NCBI RefSeq assembly: GCF_018812025.1
Contig: NC_063044.1
Coordinates: forward strand, 75,549,741 to 75,613,740
Reading direction: 5' to 3'
Source of the DNA: Megalobrama amblycephala
Taxonomy: Eukaryota > Chordata > Actinopteri > Cypriniformes > Xenocyprididae
DNA length: 64,000 nucleotides
Shown here: positions 12,621 to 23,074 of the stretch, one piece after another
Layout of the letters: each line of letters starts with the position of its first letter
How positions within the stretch are numbered: the first letter of the stretch is position 1
Position numbers and translations under genes: made by a program
The notes under the pieces: model-generated
Database searches by the model: none
What the model saw: the letters and a program-made list of their open reading frames with translations, nothing else
Told to the model about the DNA's origin: nothing

Positions 12621-13330
12621 CTATCTGAACAAGCGGACTGGAGATACCAAGGATCGTATGTCCCATAAGGATCGCAGCGGGCCCTCATGTCCTTATGTGA
12701 TGACAAACCACCTTGGAAGGACGGTAGCTTTGCATTTTATCTATATACCGTAGGCTCCCTTTTTCTGCGGCAGGCAGGTTCGCTCTGGATATCAGTGGCC
12801 CGTTTCCCTTTAGGGACGAGGACCTCCTTCCCTGTCTGTTGGCATCCAGGGGCCCCATGTACTTCTGAATTCATGTACTTTTGAATTCATGTTGCGGACG
12901 TTGCGGTGGGGCGTACTCCAACCATGTACTCAAACCTCCAGTCCCAAAAATTACTCCAGCAGGAGTAATTTTAGAAGTCACTGCGCAGCAGTGCAGTGGC
13001 GAGATGCATCCTAGTCAAACTTCTACAAGCCTCATGCTGTTCACACAGCAGCAATGAACACAAGCTCCTGATGGAGTTCTTTAAATAATACTGCCGCAGC
13101 AGAAGCCTGCTCATAGCTCCACATGGTGGACATAGTAGGGCGAATTGTTCCAGCCCAGCTCCCGCAGGAACCTCTTACATCTCTTTCACAGCAGTGTTCA
13201 TTCATGAATCCAGGCCGATTAAACACAGCTTCCCCATGTTCCGGCGTAAGAAACACTAGTGCCACTCGACACCTCTCACCTCTATTCTTCATTCCGCTTC
13301 AATCTTTCACTCCTTTTGGGGGGTAACAAG

Positions 13331-13823
13331 CATTAAGCATCTGGGTATCCCATATACTTTAAATCATTAAGCATTTTCAACCATGCTAAATCCAACTTGC
13401 TGTCCCAAATTTATTCTGCACTTTTTGATTTTTGGGGGGTATATCAGAGCTCGAGTTGAAGCTGCTTCATCGAGCACCTCCTCAGTGGACAGCAAGCCAA
13501 ATTAGCTAGCCTAATAAGATTAAATGGGCAAACTAACTCGTTAAAATCTACTATAAAACAAAGGCAGTCTGAGTGAACACAAAGTACAGTTTGTAAATGA
13601 CAATGTTATTTATTGAAGTAAAGTTATCCAATACCAACTGGATCTGCATGAAAATGTATTTGCCTAATGCATATAACTTTCCATAACAAGTAACTTAAGT
13701 AACACAATTAGTTACTTTCATAGGAAGCAGGGACATCGCTAGAGGGACAGAAGGTGGTGATGTTTCTAGGGGCCTCCCTCCAAATTATCTCTTTACATGT
13801 GAAACAAGAGTCATTTGTCTTAC
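13331..13823. other. TRIM A intron between the DIRS element and the RING/B-box exon
   Basis: AT-rich sequence without recognised coding content. The last 30 bp before the exon align with the equivalent intron of TRIM B. Confidence 0.5.
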
Positions 13824-14168
13824 CTTATACGATGAAACCACTTCACTGATGGGTCTGAATTTATGATTGTCGTGTTGTTTTGAATCTCTGCACACTAAAC
13901 ACACAGGCTGTTTGTCCTCCAGACAGAAGAGTTTGAGTTTCTCACTGTGTAAACTGCAGATCTCCTCAGATCCTGATGAACGCCTCTCATTTCTCTCCTT
14001 CAGGAATGACTCACACAAGTTTTTTAATGCCAGATTACATGGAGGTTCATCTCTTGAGGATCTTCTCCTGCAGACAGGACACTCCTGAGTTTTCTTGGTT
14101 CTCCAGAACTGTTGAAGACACTCTTTACAGACAGTGTGACTACATGATAGAAGAACAGGAGTTTAGAA
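13824..14168 (-). CDS. TRIM A exon 1 remnant: partial RING + B-box
   Basis: Reads in one frame from [19 protein letters not shown] through ECPVCRRRSS (second half of the RING, Cys/His ligands present). It continues into the B-box ([30 protein letters not shown]) and ends at a gtaaga donor. An intact RING binds E2 enzymes. Here the first Cys pair that should precede PVLLSC is missing and the upstream frame hits TAA at 14163-14165, so the RING cannot fold normally. The exon is otherwise undamaged. Confidence 0.85.
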
Positions 14169-15323
14169 ACAAATGTCTCAAAAATCCTTCTGTAAAGTTT
14201 TCTCTTCATTCTCCACTGATCGCTGATTCTTTATTGATTTTGTCGAGAAAGTCAGTAAGACAGAAAAAAGAAATAATGAGTCAGTCTCTTCCTGACTTTT
14301 CCTAAACAAAGTGTATTCAAAATGAACTTGCATTGAAATGTTCAATTATTACAGTGTAAACCCTTGGATAAAACACAAAAGAACAATAAAAATTCACATA
14401 TATTAATAATACAAGACCTCAAAACCCTCATTTTATTTATTACTCTTTATTTGTCTCAGAGTTTCTTAGAGTCTGTCATGATCAAATCTTTGTCAGAATG
14501 ATTTCTTCTAGGGGTGACCCTGAATAGTCAACGATTCAAAGCTTCGATAGGAGGAGCCTGATTCGACTACCAATCTCACAGTCGAATCTTCGCAGAGGTG
14601 TTATGAAACGAGATATGGGGATGCTCAATATCTGATTTCACATAGATGTACCAGTTCTCTCCCAATAGGTTAATATACAGCCTATTATGATAATGCTATA
14701 AATAAAACATGTGAAAAGAAAGAATCTGTTAATAAATATTTTTAATGTGCGTGAATAAATCCAACCACCCCGTGACAGAGTTAAGTTTCACTTCCATGAT
14801 CTGTGACCGACAGAGGAGCATCTTGGCGGCAGGGATTAAATCTCAAACAATGTCTGGGATAAGAAAATCTAAAGTGTAGAATTGGATGCACTAAAAGATG
14901 ATCCAAAAAAGTGCGGCGAACTTCTGCCGGCCAATGTTAACGAGCTGACTAATGTTAGCTGACTAGCGCACTGCGCACTATTTGATAAGACTCAAATGAA
15001 CTCAGGCAGATCGCGTGAAAGACTGGATTTTTTTTTCAATCACGCAGGGGAAAAGTGATTTCAAAACATTTCAGCTGGTTCTGATTTGATTTTTGGATGC
15101 TGTGAATGTTTAGCTAAAAAGACTGCCACTCCAGTTTAGCATTTATAAACAATATTGTCTCTGCAGTTAAAAGGACAAAGTTGACAATTCTGGCTATACT
15201 TTTGTTATTTTAATAATTTAAATTTATTTATTGATCACTCTGGGTTATCTGATTTAACTATTTGTGGCTCGTGTTTTGATGTTCCCTTGCACTTTAGGCA
15301 TTTTGCACTTGTGACTTGATTAT

Positions 15324-15431
15324 TGTAGTAGATGTCCCAAAAAGGGACCGATAAAAGGCGCGCATGCACACACTAAGCAGTTCAGTAAAAAGCCAGTCTA
15401 ATGCATCAGCTGTCATGGATTTATTACTACA
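15324..15431 (+). repeat. Gypsy 5' LTR (about 108 bp)
   Basis: Starts TGTAGTAG and ends with its inverse, TTACTACA. The first 45 bp match the 3' LTR start at 18242. The PBS-like sequence starts at 15432. Confidence 0.7.
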
Positions 15432-15540
15432 TGGTGTCAGAAGATTTGATATAGTAATAAAGGGACACTGGGCGAACACGTCTGATATTCTTTTTACGGA
15501 TTTATTTACAGATTACAAAGAACTTTGCATTGTTTACATC

Positions 15541-15946
15541 ATGTCTGAGAACGAAGCGCCAACTCACACACACGGAGAGTTTTCATGTCAGTGCTCCGGA
15601 CAAATTCGATTGTGCTAATGGCAAAGATTGGCCGAGATGGATCAGACGTTTCCGAAGATATCGTATTGCATCGGGATTGAACAAGAGAGATGACGAATTC
15701 CAGGTCAATACTCTAATTTACTTTATGGGTGATGAAGCAGAGGATATTTTGAATGCTTCCACTTTAAATGCAGAAGAAAAGCTCAACTACACGGCAGTGG
15801 AGAACTGTTTCAATAGCCACTTTGTGGGGAAACATAACGTCATCTTCGAGAGAGCTAAGTTTAATATGCGTAAACAAGAACCCGGCGAGTCAGCGGAGAG
15901 CTTTATAATGGCCGTCCATGAGCTAGCAGAAGATTGTAGATTGTAA
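15541..15946 (+). pseudogene. Gypsy gag remnant
   Basis: A gag start (MSENEAP) is followed by a frameshift near 15575. The next frame then carries typical Ty3/Gypsy capsid sequence (WPRWIRRFRRYRIASGL, YFMGDEAEDIL, FNMRKQEPGESAESF). It stops at 15946, where the sequence jumps straight to reverse-transcriptase sequence. Gag forms the particle shell. The zinc knuckle is missing. Confidence 0.75.
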
Positions 15947-15954
15947 TTTTGTCG

Positions 15955-16750
15955 TGTTAGTGTGTGGTAAAGATAAAGCACAGCACGACGAGCGACTAAC
16001 TGGGGTCCTGTCCAGACTTCAGAAGACAAGCTTAAATGTTCTTTTGCACAGTCTGAAGTTTTGCTTGTAGGCCACAAAGTGAACTCAGAAGGAATAGCAC
16101 CAGATCCAGAAAAGGTGAGGGCAATTGTAGACATGACTACAACCCAAAATGTGGCTGACGTTAGACGCTTCCTGGACATGGCCACATATATGCGTAAGTT
16201 TATGCCCCATTTCACTGACGATACAAAACCACTGCGGGATCTGTTAGCCAAGCAGAATGAATGGATTTGGAGCAGTGTGCAGCAAGCAGCTTTTAAAAAA
16301 ATAAGATCTAACTTGTCATCAACCCAATTATTAGCACAATACAAGCCTGATGCAAAAACAAGAGTGTCTGCTGATGCATCCTCTTTTGGATTAGGAGCAG
16401 TCCTTACTCAAATGCAGAATGACGAGGAATGGCGTCCTGTGGATTTTATTTCACAATCTCTGTCGGAGACAGAACAGAGATATGCCCAGGTGGAGAAAGA
16501 GGCGTTGGCAGTAGCATGGGCTTGTGAAAGACTCAGCTCATACCTGATTGGCCTTCATTTCACTATAGAGACGGACCACAAGCCATTGTTGGCACTCTTG
16601 GGAACGAAGGCATTGGATGACTTACCCCCTAGGGTTCAAAGATTCCGTCTAAGACTTCTGAGATACTCATACAACATAGTTCATGTTCCAGGCAAGGCAT
16701 TGGTCACGGCGGATGCACTGTCAAGAGCCCCAATAGTCAGAGATAAGTGA
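15955..16750 (+). pseudogene. Gypsy reverse transcriptase tail and RNase H
   Basis: The region starts just after the position where the YxDD active site should lie (VCGKDKAQHDERLTGV). A connection domain (GHKVNSEGI, RRFLDMATYMRKFMPHF) and RNase H (VSADASSFGLGAVL, YAQVEKEALAVAWACE, ETDHKPL, VTADALSRAP) follow. RNase H acidic residues are visible. The gag-to-RT deletion removes protease and the polymerase core. A stop at 16748 precedes the integrase frame. Confidence 0.8.
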
Positions 16751-16756
16751 AGAAAA

Positions 16757-18003
16757 GGAGCTGGAAAGAGAAACACAGGTTTTTGTAGATGCAGTACAAC
16801 ACTACTTGCCAGCTTCAAAGTCAAAACTACAACAAATAGCGGAGGGACAGCAAGATGACATGATCTGCAGGCAGGTGATGGAGCATTGTAAGATGGGGTG
16901 GCCAAGACAGAAGGAACTAAAAAAGACATAAAACCTTACTGGGTCCATCAAAGTGAGCTGTACATTGCAAATGGCCTCTTGATGAAGAGCCAAAGAGTGG
17001 TAATCCCAGAGAAAATGCTGACAGAAATGTTAGCCCGGTTGCATGAGGGACATATGGGTATATCCAAGTGTAGGGCTCGAGCACAGCAGTCAGTGTGGTG
17101 GCTGGGCCTAAGTAGCCAAATTGCTAAAATGGTTGCGCAATGTGAGATACGTTTGAGACATCAACCCCAGCACATTGAACCTATGATACCATCCCCATTG
17201 CCCAGACTGCCCTGGCAAAAACTTGGGGCTGATCTGTTCTTCCAGAAGGGCACAACCTACCTTCTGGTCATCGACTACTTCTCAAGGTACATTGAAATCG
17301 AGAAGATGCCCTTCACTACAGCTAAAGGTGTGATACAAGCACTGAAGGCCATTTTCTCTAGACACAGAGTGCCGGAAACACTTATAAGTGATAATGGCCC
17401 ACAATTTGCATCTGCGGAGTTTTCAGCCTTTGCTGCAGATTATGATTTTATTCACATAACAAGTAGCCCATACTTTAGCCAAAGCAATGGGGAGGCAGAA
17501 AGAGCCGTGAAAACAATTAAGAACCTGCTGTTAAAGAATCACGATCCTTACCGTGCATCGTTGGCCTACAGAGTTACACCGCTGCTACATGGACCCTCAC
17601 CGGCTGAAATGTTAATGGGCAGGAAATTGAGATCTCCGCTGCCACAGGCAAAATCGCAACTCGAGCCACGGTGGCCGAACAGGCGAGTATTCAGCTGAAA
17701 ATAACACAGACACTGAACTTTAACAGGAGACACAGAGCCACTGAGAGGCCTGAGCTGAAACCAGGACAAGCAGTATGGATCTCTAAATCGCAACAACCAG
17801 CAACTGTGCTTGGCAAGGCAAATACACCAAGGTCCTACATAGTTCAGGCAGAAACAGAGGAACTTAGGAGAAACAGAGCCCACCTTCATGCTCAACCAGA
17901 GCTCTCTGTGCCAGCACCAGAGGTCTCAGGGTCACAGAGGGACACTACAATAGTTCAACCAGAGCTCTCTGTCAGAACGCCAGAGACTGCAGTGCTTGGT
18001 TGA
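16757..18003 (+). pseudogene. Gypsy integrase remnant
   Basis: An HHCC zinc-binding segment (HEGHMGISKCRARAQQSVWW, CEIRLRH) has its final Cys replaced by Arg. The catalytic core has Asp in LGADLFF, Asp in ISDNGPQF and Glu in SNGEAERAV, with a D..D-35-E-like layout. After about 17698 the frame shifts into the C-terminal tail (17671-18003). Two frame breaks (about 16745 and 17690) make it non-functional. Confidence 0.8.
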
Positions 18004-18241
18004 GAAACTGAGGTGGAACAGGTGCCTGAAACAGCATGCACAGAGAGAGTACACCTTGAGAAAAGGAGAGAGCCTCCAAGAAGACAAGTGAACCCACCAA
18101 AGTGGCTTAGAGAGCCAATCAAAAGGATGTCAAAAGAAGAAAAAAAAGTGCACTTGTATTCTAACATGTTTGTTTACTTGTTCTCAGAAAATATGTTTAC
18201 AGAGATGTTCAAAAGTTAAGGTTGCCCCTGAGGAGGGGAAA

Positions 18242-18440
18242 TGTAGTAGATGTCCCAAAAAGGGACCGGTAGAAGGTGCGCACGCAGCTAAGCAGTTCAG
18301 TTCACATTGCCTTTCATTTCAGTTTAAAAAATATTAATCATTGTCAGTTTCATCTATCACTTCACAGGCAGTTTGGTTGCTTTATTAGAAAGTTGTTTCT
18401 CTGTGCTGTGTGTGAGAGAAAATAAAAAGTTGTCTTAAGG
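18242..18440 (+). repeat. Gypsy 3' LTR (right end approximate)
   Basis: Begins TGTAGTAGATGTCCC like the 5' LTR, directly after the polypurine tract. An AATAAA signal is present near 18420. The expected CA terminus was not identified. Confidence 0.6.
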
Positions 18441-18643
18441 CGCGGGTATAGGCCTTACTTCATTTTCCGCGCCCCGCTCCATCTGCACAGCCTTTCAAAG
18501 CAGCCTATTCTCCTTTGGCCTAGAGCGAAGAAAGAGTTTGTACGCGGAAAGAGTCCCCTCCCCCCACATATATATGATTTGACTATCAGTCGAATATAGG
18601 CAATCTGATTCGACTATGTAAATCCGTAGTCGAGGACACCCCT

Positions 18644-20218
18644 AAAAAGAACCAAACAGATTAACAGATTAAAGTCCTCAAACAGGAGAAACGGAGATGT
18701 GACAAAAGTTAGTGGTCTCTCTTTATGTAGTATTTCTGGTTAACTGTGATAAATATACTCACTTCAAGGGACGTGCACAGACATTTTGGGGGGCAGGGGC
18801 TCAAGTGGAAAAAAGGGCACTTCTCATAATTATTTATTTAAAAAATAATGAACCCTTAAATATATTAAGACAACTTTGACTTCCCTTACACTCACGCAAT
18901 TGTTTTATACTCCACAGATTTCTACAAAATAATCAGTTCACACGCAGAGACATGGTCTTCTTTAGTATTCACTAGGTTTATCACAAGAGAAGTCAACACC
19001 AACTATTTTCAAGTAGCTATATATATTTAGAAAAAAATGACTGCACCAAGGAGAGGGACATAGTTTCACTAATAATTTGTTTAAATCAATAAATCGTTTT
19101 AATTTTTTTGGTGTTATTGGAATACTTCTTTCATGAAATGGACAATTTTAAGATTTTGGTCATGTCTTTTACTCTAATGGAAAGAAAACTTAACCCTAAC
19201 CCTACACATTTAGATGGAGTTTGTTTTAAGCCTACTACCATCCGTCAGTTTGCATCTGTAGATTTATTCTAAATTAACCAAGACAAGCTAATCTGCATAT
19301 TTAAACACATCAATATTTTTTTTTCCTGAACTGTTAATGCTTAATGCATTATATATTATAACAAATGCCTGCAGAGGGCGTCAAAAGTCTGCTGATTTTT
19401 GTTGTTAGACAGCACAGCACAATCAAATCCACGATCAAAGCCAACCATGATTAAAAATATATTATTAGTTAAATAATAATATTCGGCCACTTCTTTGTGA
19501 TAGAAATGCTACAGCCACTGTAATTTCGCCAACAAGAATATGTGGACATCAAACATGCAAAGACAGAGCGAGGGTTTAAACTTTTATTGATGTATTATCC
19601 TGTGTAAGCGTAGATTTAAGAATAGCATTATGTAGCTAATGCTGTTTTATGATTTTTAAATAGTTTTAACAAACAATGCATCCTTAGAAAACTGTCTAAT
19701 AATGTGCGTCCATGGAATGATCCTCTTCTGGTATTGACAGCCCAACAGATATCTTCACCATGGTTCAAAACACAATGCACAGCACAATAAAATAACTGAA
19801 ATTATAATATGACATAAATTTCATTAGTATCAAATCAGGCAGATGTGTTGATGGTGGTCAAACTATTAATGCAGCGTTAAATGTATAAATAACCCTTAAA
19901 TAGCCAAAACTTTCAGGTTTGTGAATATATTGGCTAGCCTACCTGAAAGAAATGCACGGGATGGGTCCATCTAGGGCTTTTTTCTTTTTCGCTTCTCATC
20001 GCCAGACAGCAGTTGTATTTTCGCGGGAATAATTGTCACAAGTTTTCAGCCAGCAGCAAACTCGAGGTGAGGTGGGGCGTGGCGCGCGAGCATGAATGGC
20101 GTGTCACGGAGGGAGGACATCTGAACTCGACAAAGCCGACTTGATATAGTATTTTTTTTATTCAGTAAATATATTTGTTTGACAGGGAAGCTGTGCGCAA
20201 ACAGGAATATATATTCAT

Positions 20219-20224
<6 letters not shown>
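18644..20224. other. Repeat-like intron/intergenic DNA, possible hAT fragment
   Basis: Near 18773 a GGGACGTGCACAGAC sequence resembles a hAT terminal start, but no matching inverted end was found, so it is not called as an element. The rest is AT-rich without coding content. Telomere-like CCTAACCCTA occurs at about 19195 by chance or decay. Confidence 0.35.

Positions 20225-20248
<24 letters not shown>
20225..20248. repeat. Poly(A) run of 24
   Basis: 24 consecutive A residues directly before the 53-bp duplication. This may be the tail of a retroposed sequence, although no source was recognised. Confidence 0.9.
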
Positions 20249-20249
<1 letters not shown>

Positions 20250-20264
20250 AATGGCGTCGTCTGT

Positions 20265-20370
20265 CATAAACTGACGAAAACACGAGCAGAAATAACGCAT
20301 CATGACGTCATCATCCGCACAAACTGACGAAAACACGGGCAGAAATAACGCATCATGATGTCATCATCTG
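20265..20370. repeat. 53-bp tandem duplication with CRE-like motif
   Basis: Two 53-bp units (20265-20317, 20318-20370) differ at about four positions. Unit 1 contains TGACGTCA; in unit 2 this is TGATGTCA. They lie 400 bp upstream of the leader exon splice site. Confidence 0.85.
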
Positions 20371-20723
20371 TCTTAAACCCCGGGAAACAGTGTGAAATGA
20401 TGACAAACAGCCCAGGATGAAGGGTTTCCATTCAGTTTAGTGTAGCCTTTCACAATGTCATCCAGTAATCCTCATCCATAATGGATTATACAGCATCTGC
20501 TTTCAGACTGTTGTTTTTAACCTCACTAAAGACAGCAAAGCTGAGACAGGATTAATTTATTTAATTAAAGAATATTACACACGTTTTATTTTTATTAAAT
20601 GTATGTTTTAAATACATGTTTTTGTCTTCTCAATATTCTAATTTCAAGCAAACTAGTGAACAATAATGAGATGGTTATTTAAAGGTTGGTTAGTTAGTAC
20701 AGCTGGTTAAACTGGACTCTTAC

Positions 20724-20790
20724 CTGATCTGTTCTCCGTGTCTCACCAACGCCTTGAAGATTTCGAAACTGAAACTGACGAGCACGAATA
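20724..20790 (-). promoter_or_regulatory. Putative TRIM A promoter and non-coding leader exon
   Basis: On the minus strand, a TTTATT box (about 20785-20790) is followed by a perfect ISRE (20765-20776). About 30 bases of transcribed leader come next, ending at a strong donor CAG|GTAAGA (exon edge 20724). This is the right strand and position to feed TRIM A, whose RING exon lies about 6.5 kb downstream. A start near 20755 is inferred from spacing only. Confidence 0.5.
20765..20776 (-). promoter_or_regulatory. ISRE (AGTTTCAGTTTC)
   Basis: AGTTTCAGTTTC on the minus strand matches the AGTTTCNNTTTC interferon-stimulated response element bound by ISGF3/IRFs. Many fish TRIM genes are interferon-induced, which fits the setting. 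Confidence 0.65.
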
Positions 20791-20792
20791 AA

Positions 20793-20808
20793 GCGCGCGC
20801 GCGCGCGC
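20793..20808. repeat. (GC)n dinucleotide run
   Basis: Eight GC units immediately upstream of the putative promoter. It can form Z-DNA in principle; nothing more can be said. Confidence 0.9.
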
Positions 20809-21261
20809 CCCCGTGTGGACTCGATGTCCTGACAGGCTGGAGCTCGTGCAACCTCCACAAACACAATCATTTACCATGACGATGAGTAATTAACACACTG
20901 ACCCACTGCCGCTCCTGCTGAATAAAATACTCTGCAGTGAGTCTGCGCAGAGCCGGTGTTCTGAAATATTCCGTGGTGACACTGGGCGGAGCTCACATGA
21001 ATATTCACGAGTTTACTGTTTTGTGTTAAAATATTTGTGCATGCTCCTTGGCTTACATTAGTTTTGGTGACTGTTTGCACACTTTGAACTACTTTCAGTT
21101 GATGGTACCAATACAAATTTTTTCTTCCTTAAGTTGTAGTGAAATTGCTGTCTCAAATCCTCCTTACGAACTTAGACGTTAACTATACTGTCACACTACT
21201 GTGCCCATTCGTCCTTATTAGTTCATTAGAATACTAGAGTGATACAACGGGCTACACTTAG

Positions 21262-21600
21262 TATTTATGCAATGTATTTCCAAGTGAGACGGAATATTGA
21301 ATAGAGATTTACTTCAGCGCTCCTCCTCTCCATCTCTCGCTCATAGCAGACTAACGGCTGGAGGGAAGCGGTTTAGGCATTTTCAACAATTTTCAACCCA
21401 AGCTGTCAAACGGACTTCATCAGAGAAGGAACGCTATTCCAGACCGGAAGTAACTTTTCAGAATTTAATTAAAAATTACTGCAACAAACAAATTTTTTCC
21501 GGTGTATAAACTTGCACAGATTAATAGTTCAACACAAGACTAGTAATAATATGCACTAACAACGTAAATAGGGTCAATTTTGATTTCATGCTGATTTTAA
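21262..21600. mobile_element. TTAA-type MITE copy (partial)
   Basis: Much of this segment matches 40505-40630 (TTTCCAAGTGA, TTCTCTCCATCTCTCGCTC-like and GGTCAATTTTGATTTCATG words). Its right end ATCAGCATGAAA (inverted) abuts TTAA at 21597. The left end is not clear. A short ORF in it (21297-21509) has no family similarity. Confidence 0.6.
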
Positions 21601-22172
21601 AGGCATAGTTCACCCAAAAATGAAAATTCTGTCATTTATTATTCCCCCTCATGCTGTTCCACACCCGTAAGACCTTCGTTCATCTTCAGAACACATGACA
21701 TCGATTTCAAAACACTGCTTCAGGAAGCTTCGGAGCATTATGAATCTTTTGTGTCGAATCATGATTCGGATCGCGTGTCAAACCGTCAAACTGCTGAAAT
21801 CACGTGACTTTGGCACTCCGACATGCTGATTCATAACGCTCCGAGGCTTCATGAAGAAGTGTTTTTAAATCGGCCATCACTCGTTAGTCGTTATTTTTTT
21901 GCTGCACCAAAAATATTCTTGTGGCTTTATAATATTAATATTGAACCACTGTACTCACATGAACTGATTTAAATATGTTTTTAGTACATTAATGGATCTT
22001 GAGAGAGGAAATGTCATTGCTGGCTATGCAGGCCTCACTGAGCCATCGGATTTCATCAAAAATATCTCAATTTGCGTTCCGAAGATTAACAAAGGTCTTA
22101 TGGGTGTGGAAAGGCATGAAGGGGAGTAATTAATGACAGAATTTTCAGAATTTGGGTGAACTAACCTTTTAA
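21597..22172. mobile_element. TTAA-flanked MITE, family 2
   Basis: Left end TTAAAGGCATAGTTCACCC and right end GGGTGAACTAACCTTTTAA are inverted repeats, and both extend inward (AAAATGAAAATTCTGTCAT and its reverse). This AGTTCACCCAAAAATG type is a very common cyprinid MITE. TTAA is shared with the neighbouring elements on both sides. Confidence 0.8.
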
Positions 22173-22345
22173 AGGGGTACACACACCAAATCAGAGCATT
22201 TTCCATCCCACCCCAAAATAGGCAGATAAAACATGGTATAATAAAAAATCTATGGGGTATTTTGAACTGAAACTTCAGACACATTCTGGGGACACCTTAG
22301 AGTTATATTACATCTTGTGAAATAGACATTCTAGGGTACCTTTAA
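22169..22345. mobile_element. Short TTAA-flanked MITE, family 1
   Basis: TTAAAGGGGTAC on the left and GGGTACCTTTAA on the right. Its right half, read in reverse, matches the start of the 3057-4026 element (ACAAGATGTAATATAA, AAGGTGTCCCC). It shares its left TTAA with the preceding MITE, so two insertions sit head to tail. Confidence 0.75.
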
Positions 22346-23074
22346 AACTGCATTTTCCAAAAAATGGGCAAAAATCTTACACTAAATTGCCAAATTATCC
22401 TTGTTATTCTTATGAATGAAAGTTAGAAATTTGGGTATTTTATAAAAAAAAAAGAAAAGAAAAAAAAAAAGTGAATTTTACATAAAAGCTGTTTTTGTAT
22501 TAAAAAAACATACAAAAAAAGCTGCTTTTGTATAAAAAACTATTTAAAAATATATATTTTTAAAATTTATTTGTATAAATTTAACAGATATTATAAATCC
22601 TCCAAAAACTGCACAAATGTTGAGTAAAACACATTAATAAACAGATAAAATGTTTTTTTGTTATTTTGTTACAAAATGACATTTTGTTGCCTCTGGAGAC
22701 CCCAAAGACTCAGTGTAACCTTTTTTTCACACTGAAATAAAAACAAGATATTATTCCATTTTTTTATTTTTTTTATTTGTAGATTTAGAAAGTGTTATCC
22801 ACCATAAAAAGTGGACAAATTTTATTATTATTATTATTTTAGCAAACATAATTTGGGGTCAAAAAGACCCTAAAGAACATTTAAAGGGGTAAATACACAA
22901 TGTCAGCTGTTCAAAAATGATCTTCTCCTCAACCGCTTGATTGTGAATTTTTGTGTAGTTTACTGGTAGTGTGCATATGAATTTGCATCAAATCTACTTA
23001 ACTCTTTCCTTGCCATTGTCAGAATTGTAATCCATGTTTTCACTGTTGTATGGTAGGGGGCGCTACTACAGTGT
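22346..23074. other. AT-rich 3' flank of TRIM B
   Basis: Contains several A- and T-runs but no ORF. It probably includes the 3' UTR of TRIM B on the minus strand. Confidence 0.45.

Larger units (their letters stand above)
9660..13330 (+). mobile_element. Decayed DIRS-order (tyrosine recombinase) retrotransposon
   Basis: This 3.7-kb block is absent from the equivalent intron of TRIM B. It starts with a TATA-like promoter region and a possible gag start (ATG near 9834, frame lost after about 40 codons). It ends with RNase H and tyrosine-recombinase remnants and a degenerate repeat block. The order RNase H then tyrosine recombinase is diagnostic of DIRS/Ngaro elements, which integrate by recombinase rather than by an integrase. 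Most reverse transcriptase is missing or unrecognisable. A short sequence (GATCCTAGCGTGAGG) occurs at 10714 and again at about 10838, possibly part of an internal direct repeat. Exact ends are not resolved. Confidence 0.65.
2275..14168 (-). pseudogene. TRIM copy A: fish TRIM E3-ligase-like gene, damaged at both ends
   Basis: Six minus-strand exons follow the standard fish TRIM plan (finTRIM/TRIM35-like): RING+B-box, 96 bp, 231 bp, 23 bp, 119 bp and B30.2. All seen splice sites are GT/AG and the phases join (0,0,0,2,1), so the frame is open from mid-RING to the SPRY domain. Members of this family are cytosolic or nuclear ubiquitin ligases in innate immunity. Two lesions stand out. An in-frame TAA (14163-14165) precedes the second RING half and the first Cys pair is gone, so no normal start joins the frame. 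The SPRY domain also ends early and lacks its last strands. Introns hold a LINE and a DIRS-like element. A leader exon with an ISRE at about 20.7 kb fits as its promoter. Called a pseudogene; a RING-less product from another start cannot be excluded. Confidence 0.8.
15324..18440 (+). mobile_element. Internally deleted Gypsy (Ty3-type) LTR retrotransposon
   Basis: A short 5' LTR (15324-15431) begins TGTAGTAG and ends TTACTACA. It is followed at once by a primer-binding-like TGGTGTCAGAAG. The 3' LTR begins at 18242 with the same TGTAGTAGATGTCCC start after a polypurine tract (GAGGAGGGGAAA, about 18230-18241); its end is unclear. Between them lie a partial gag, RNase H and integrase in several frames, but not protease or the reverse-transcriptase active site. 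The 5' LTR looks shorter than the 3' LTR, suggesting an internal LTR deletion. Confidence 0.8.
14510..18643. mobile_element. hAT-like DNA element hosting a nested Gypsy element
   Basis: Left end AGGGGTGACC and right end GGACACCCCT form a short imperfect terminal inverted repeat, with shared subterminal words such as GATTCGACTA. No transposase is seen. A clear 8-bp target duplication was not found, so superfamily assignment is tentative. The element lies between the TRIM A RING exon and its putative leader exon. About 3 kb of its length is the inserted Gypsy element. Confidence 0.6.

Noticed and set aside
12133..12884. Chain of 60-83 codon ORFs after the recombinase remnant
   Set aside because: They fall in the degenerate minisatellite, overlap in different frames, and show no family motif.
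20791..20820. CpG island suggested by the GC run
   Set aside because: It is a short (GC)n run rather than a broad CpG-rich region; the promoter call rests on the ISRE and donor instead.
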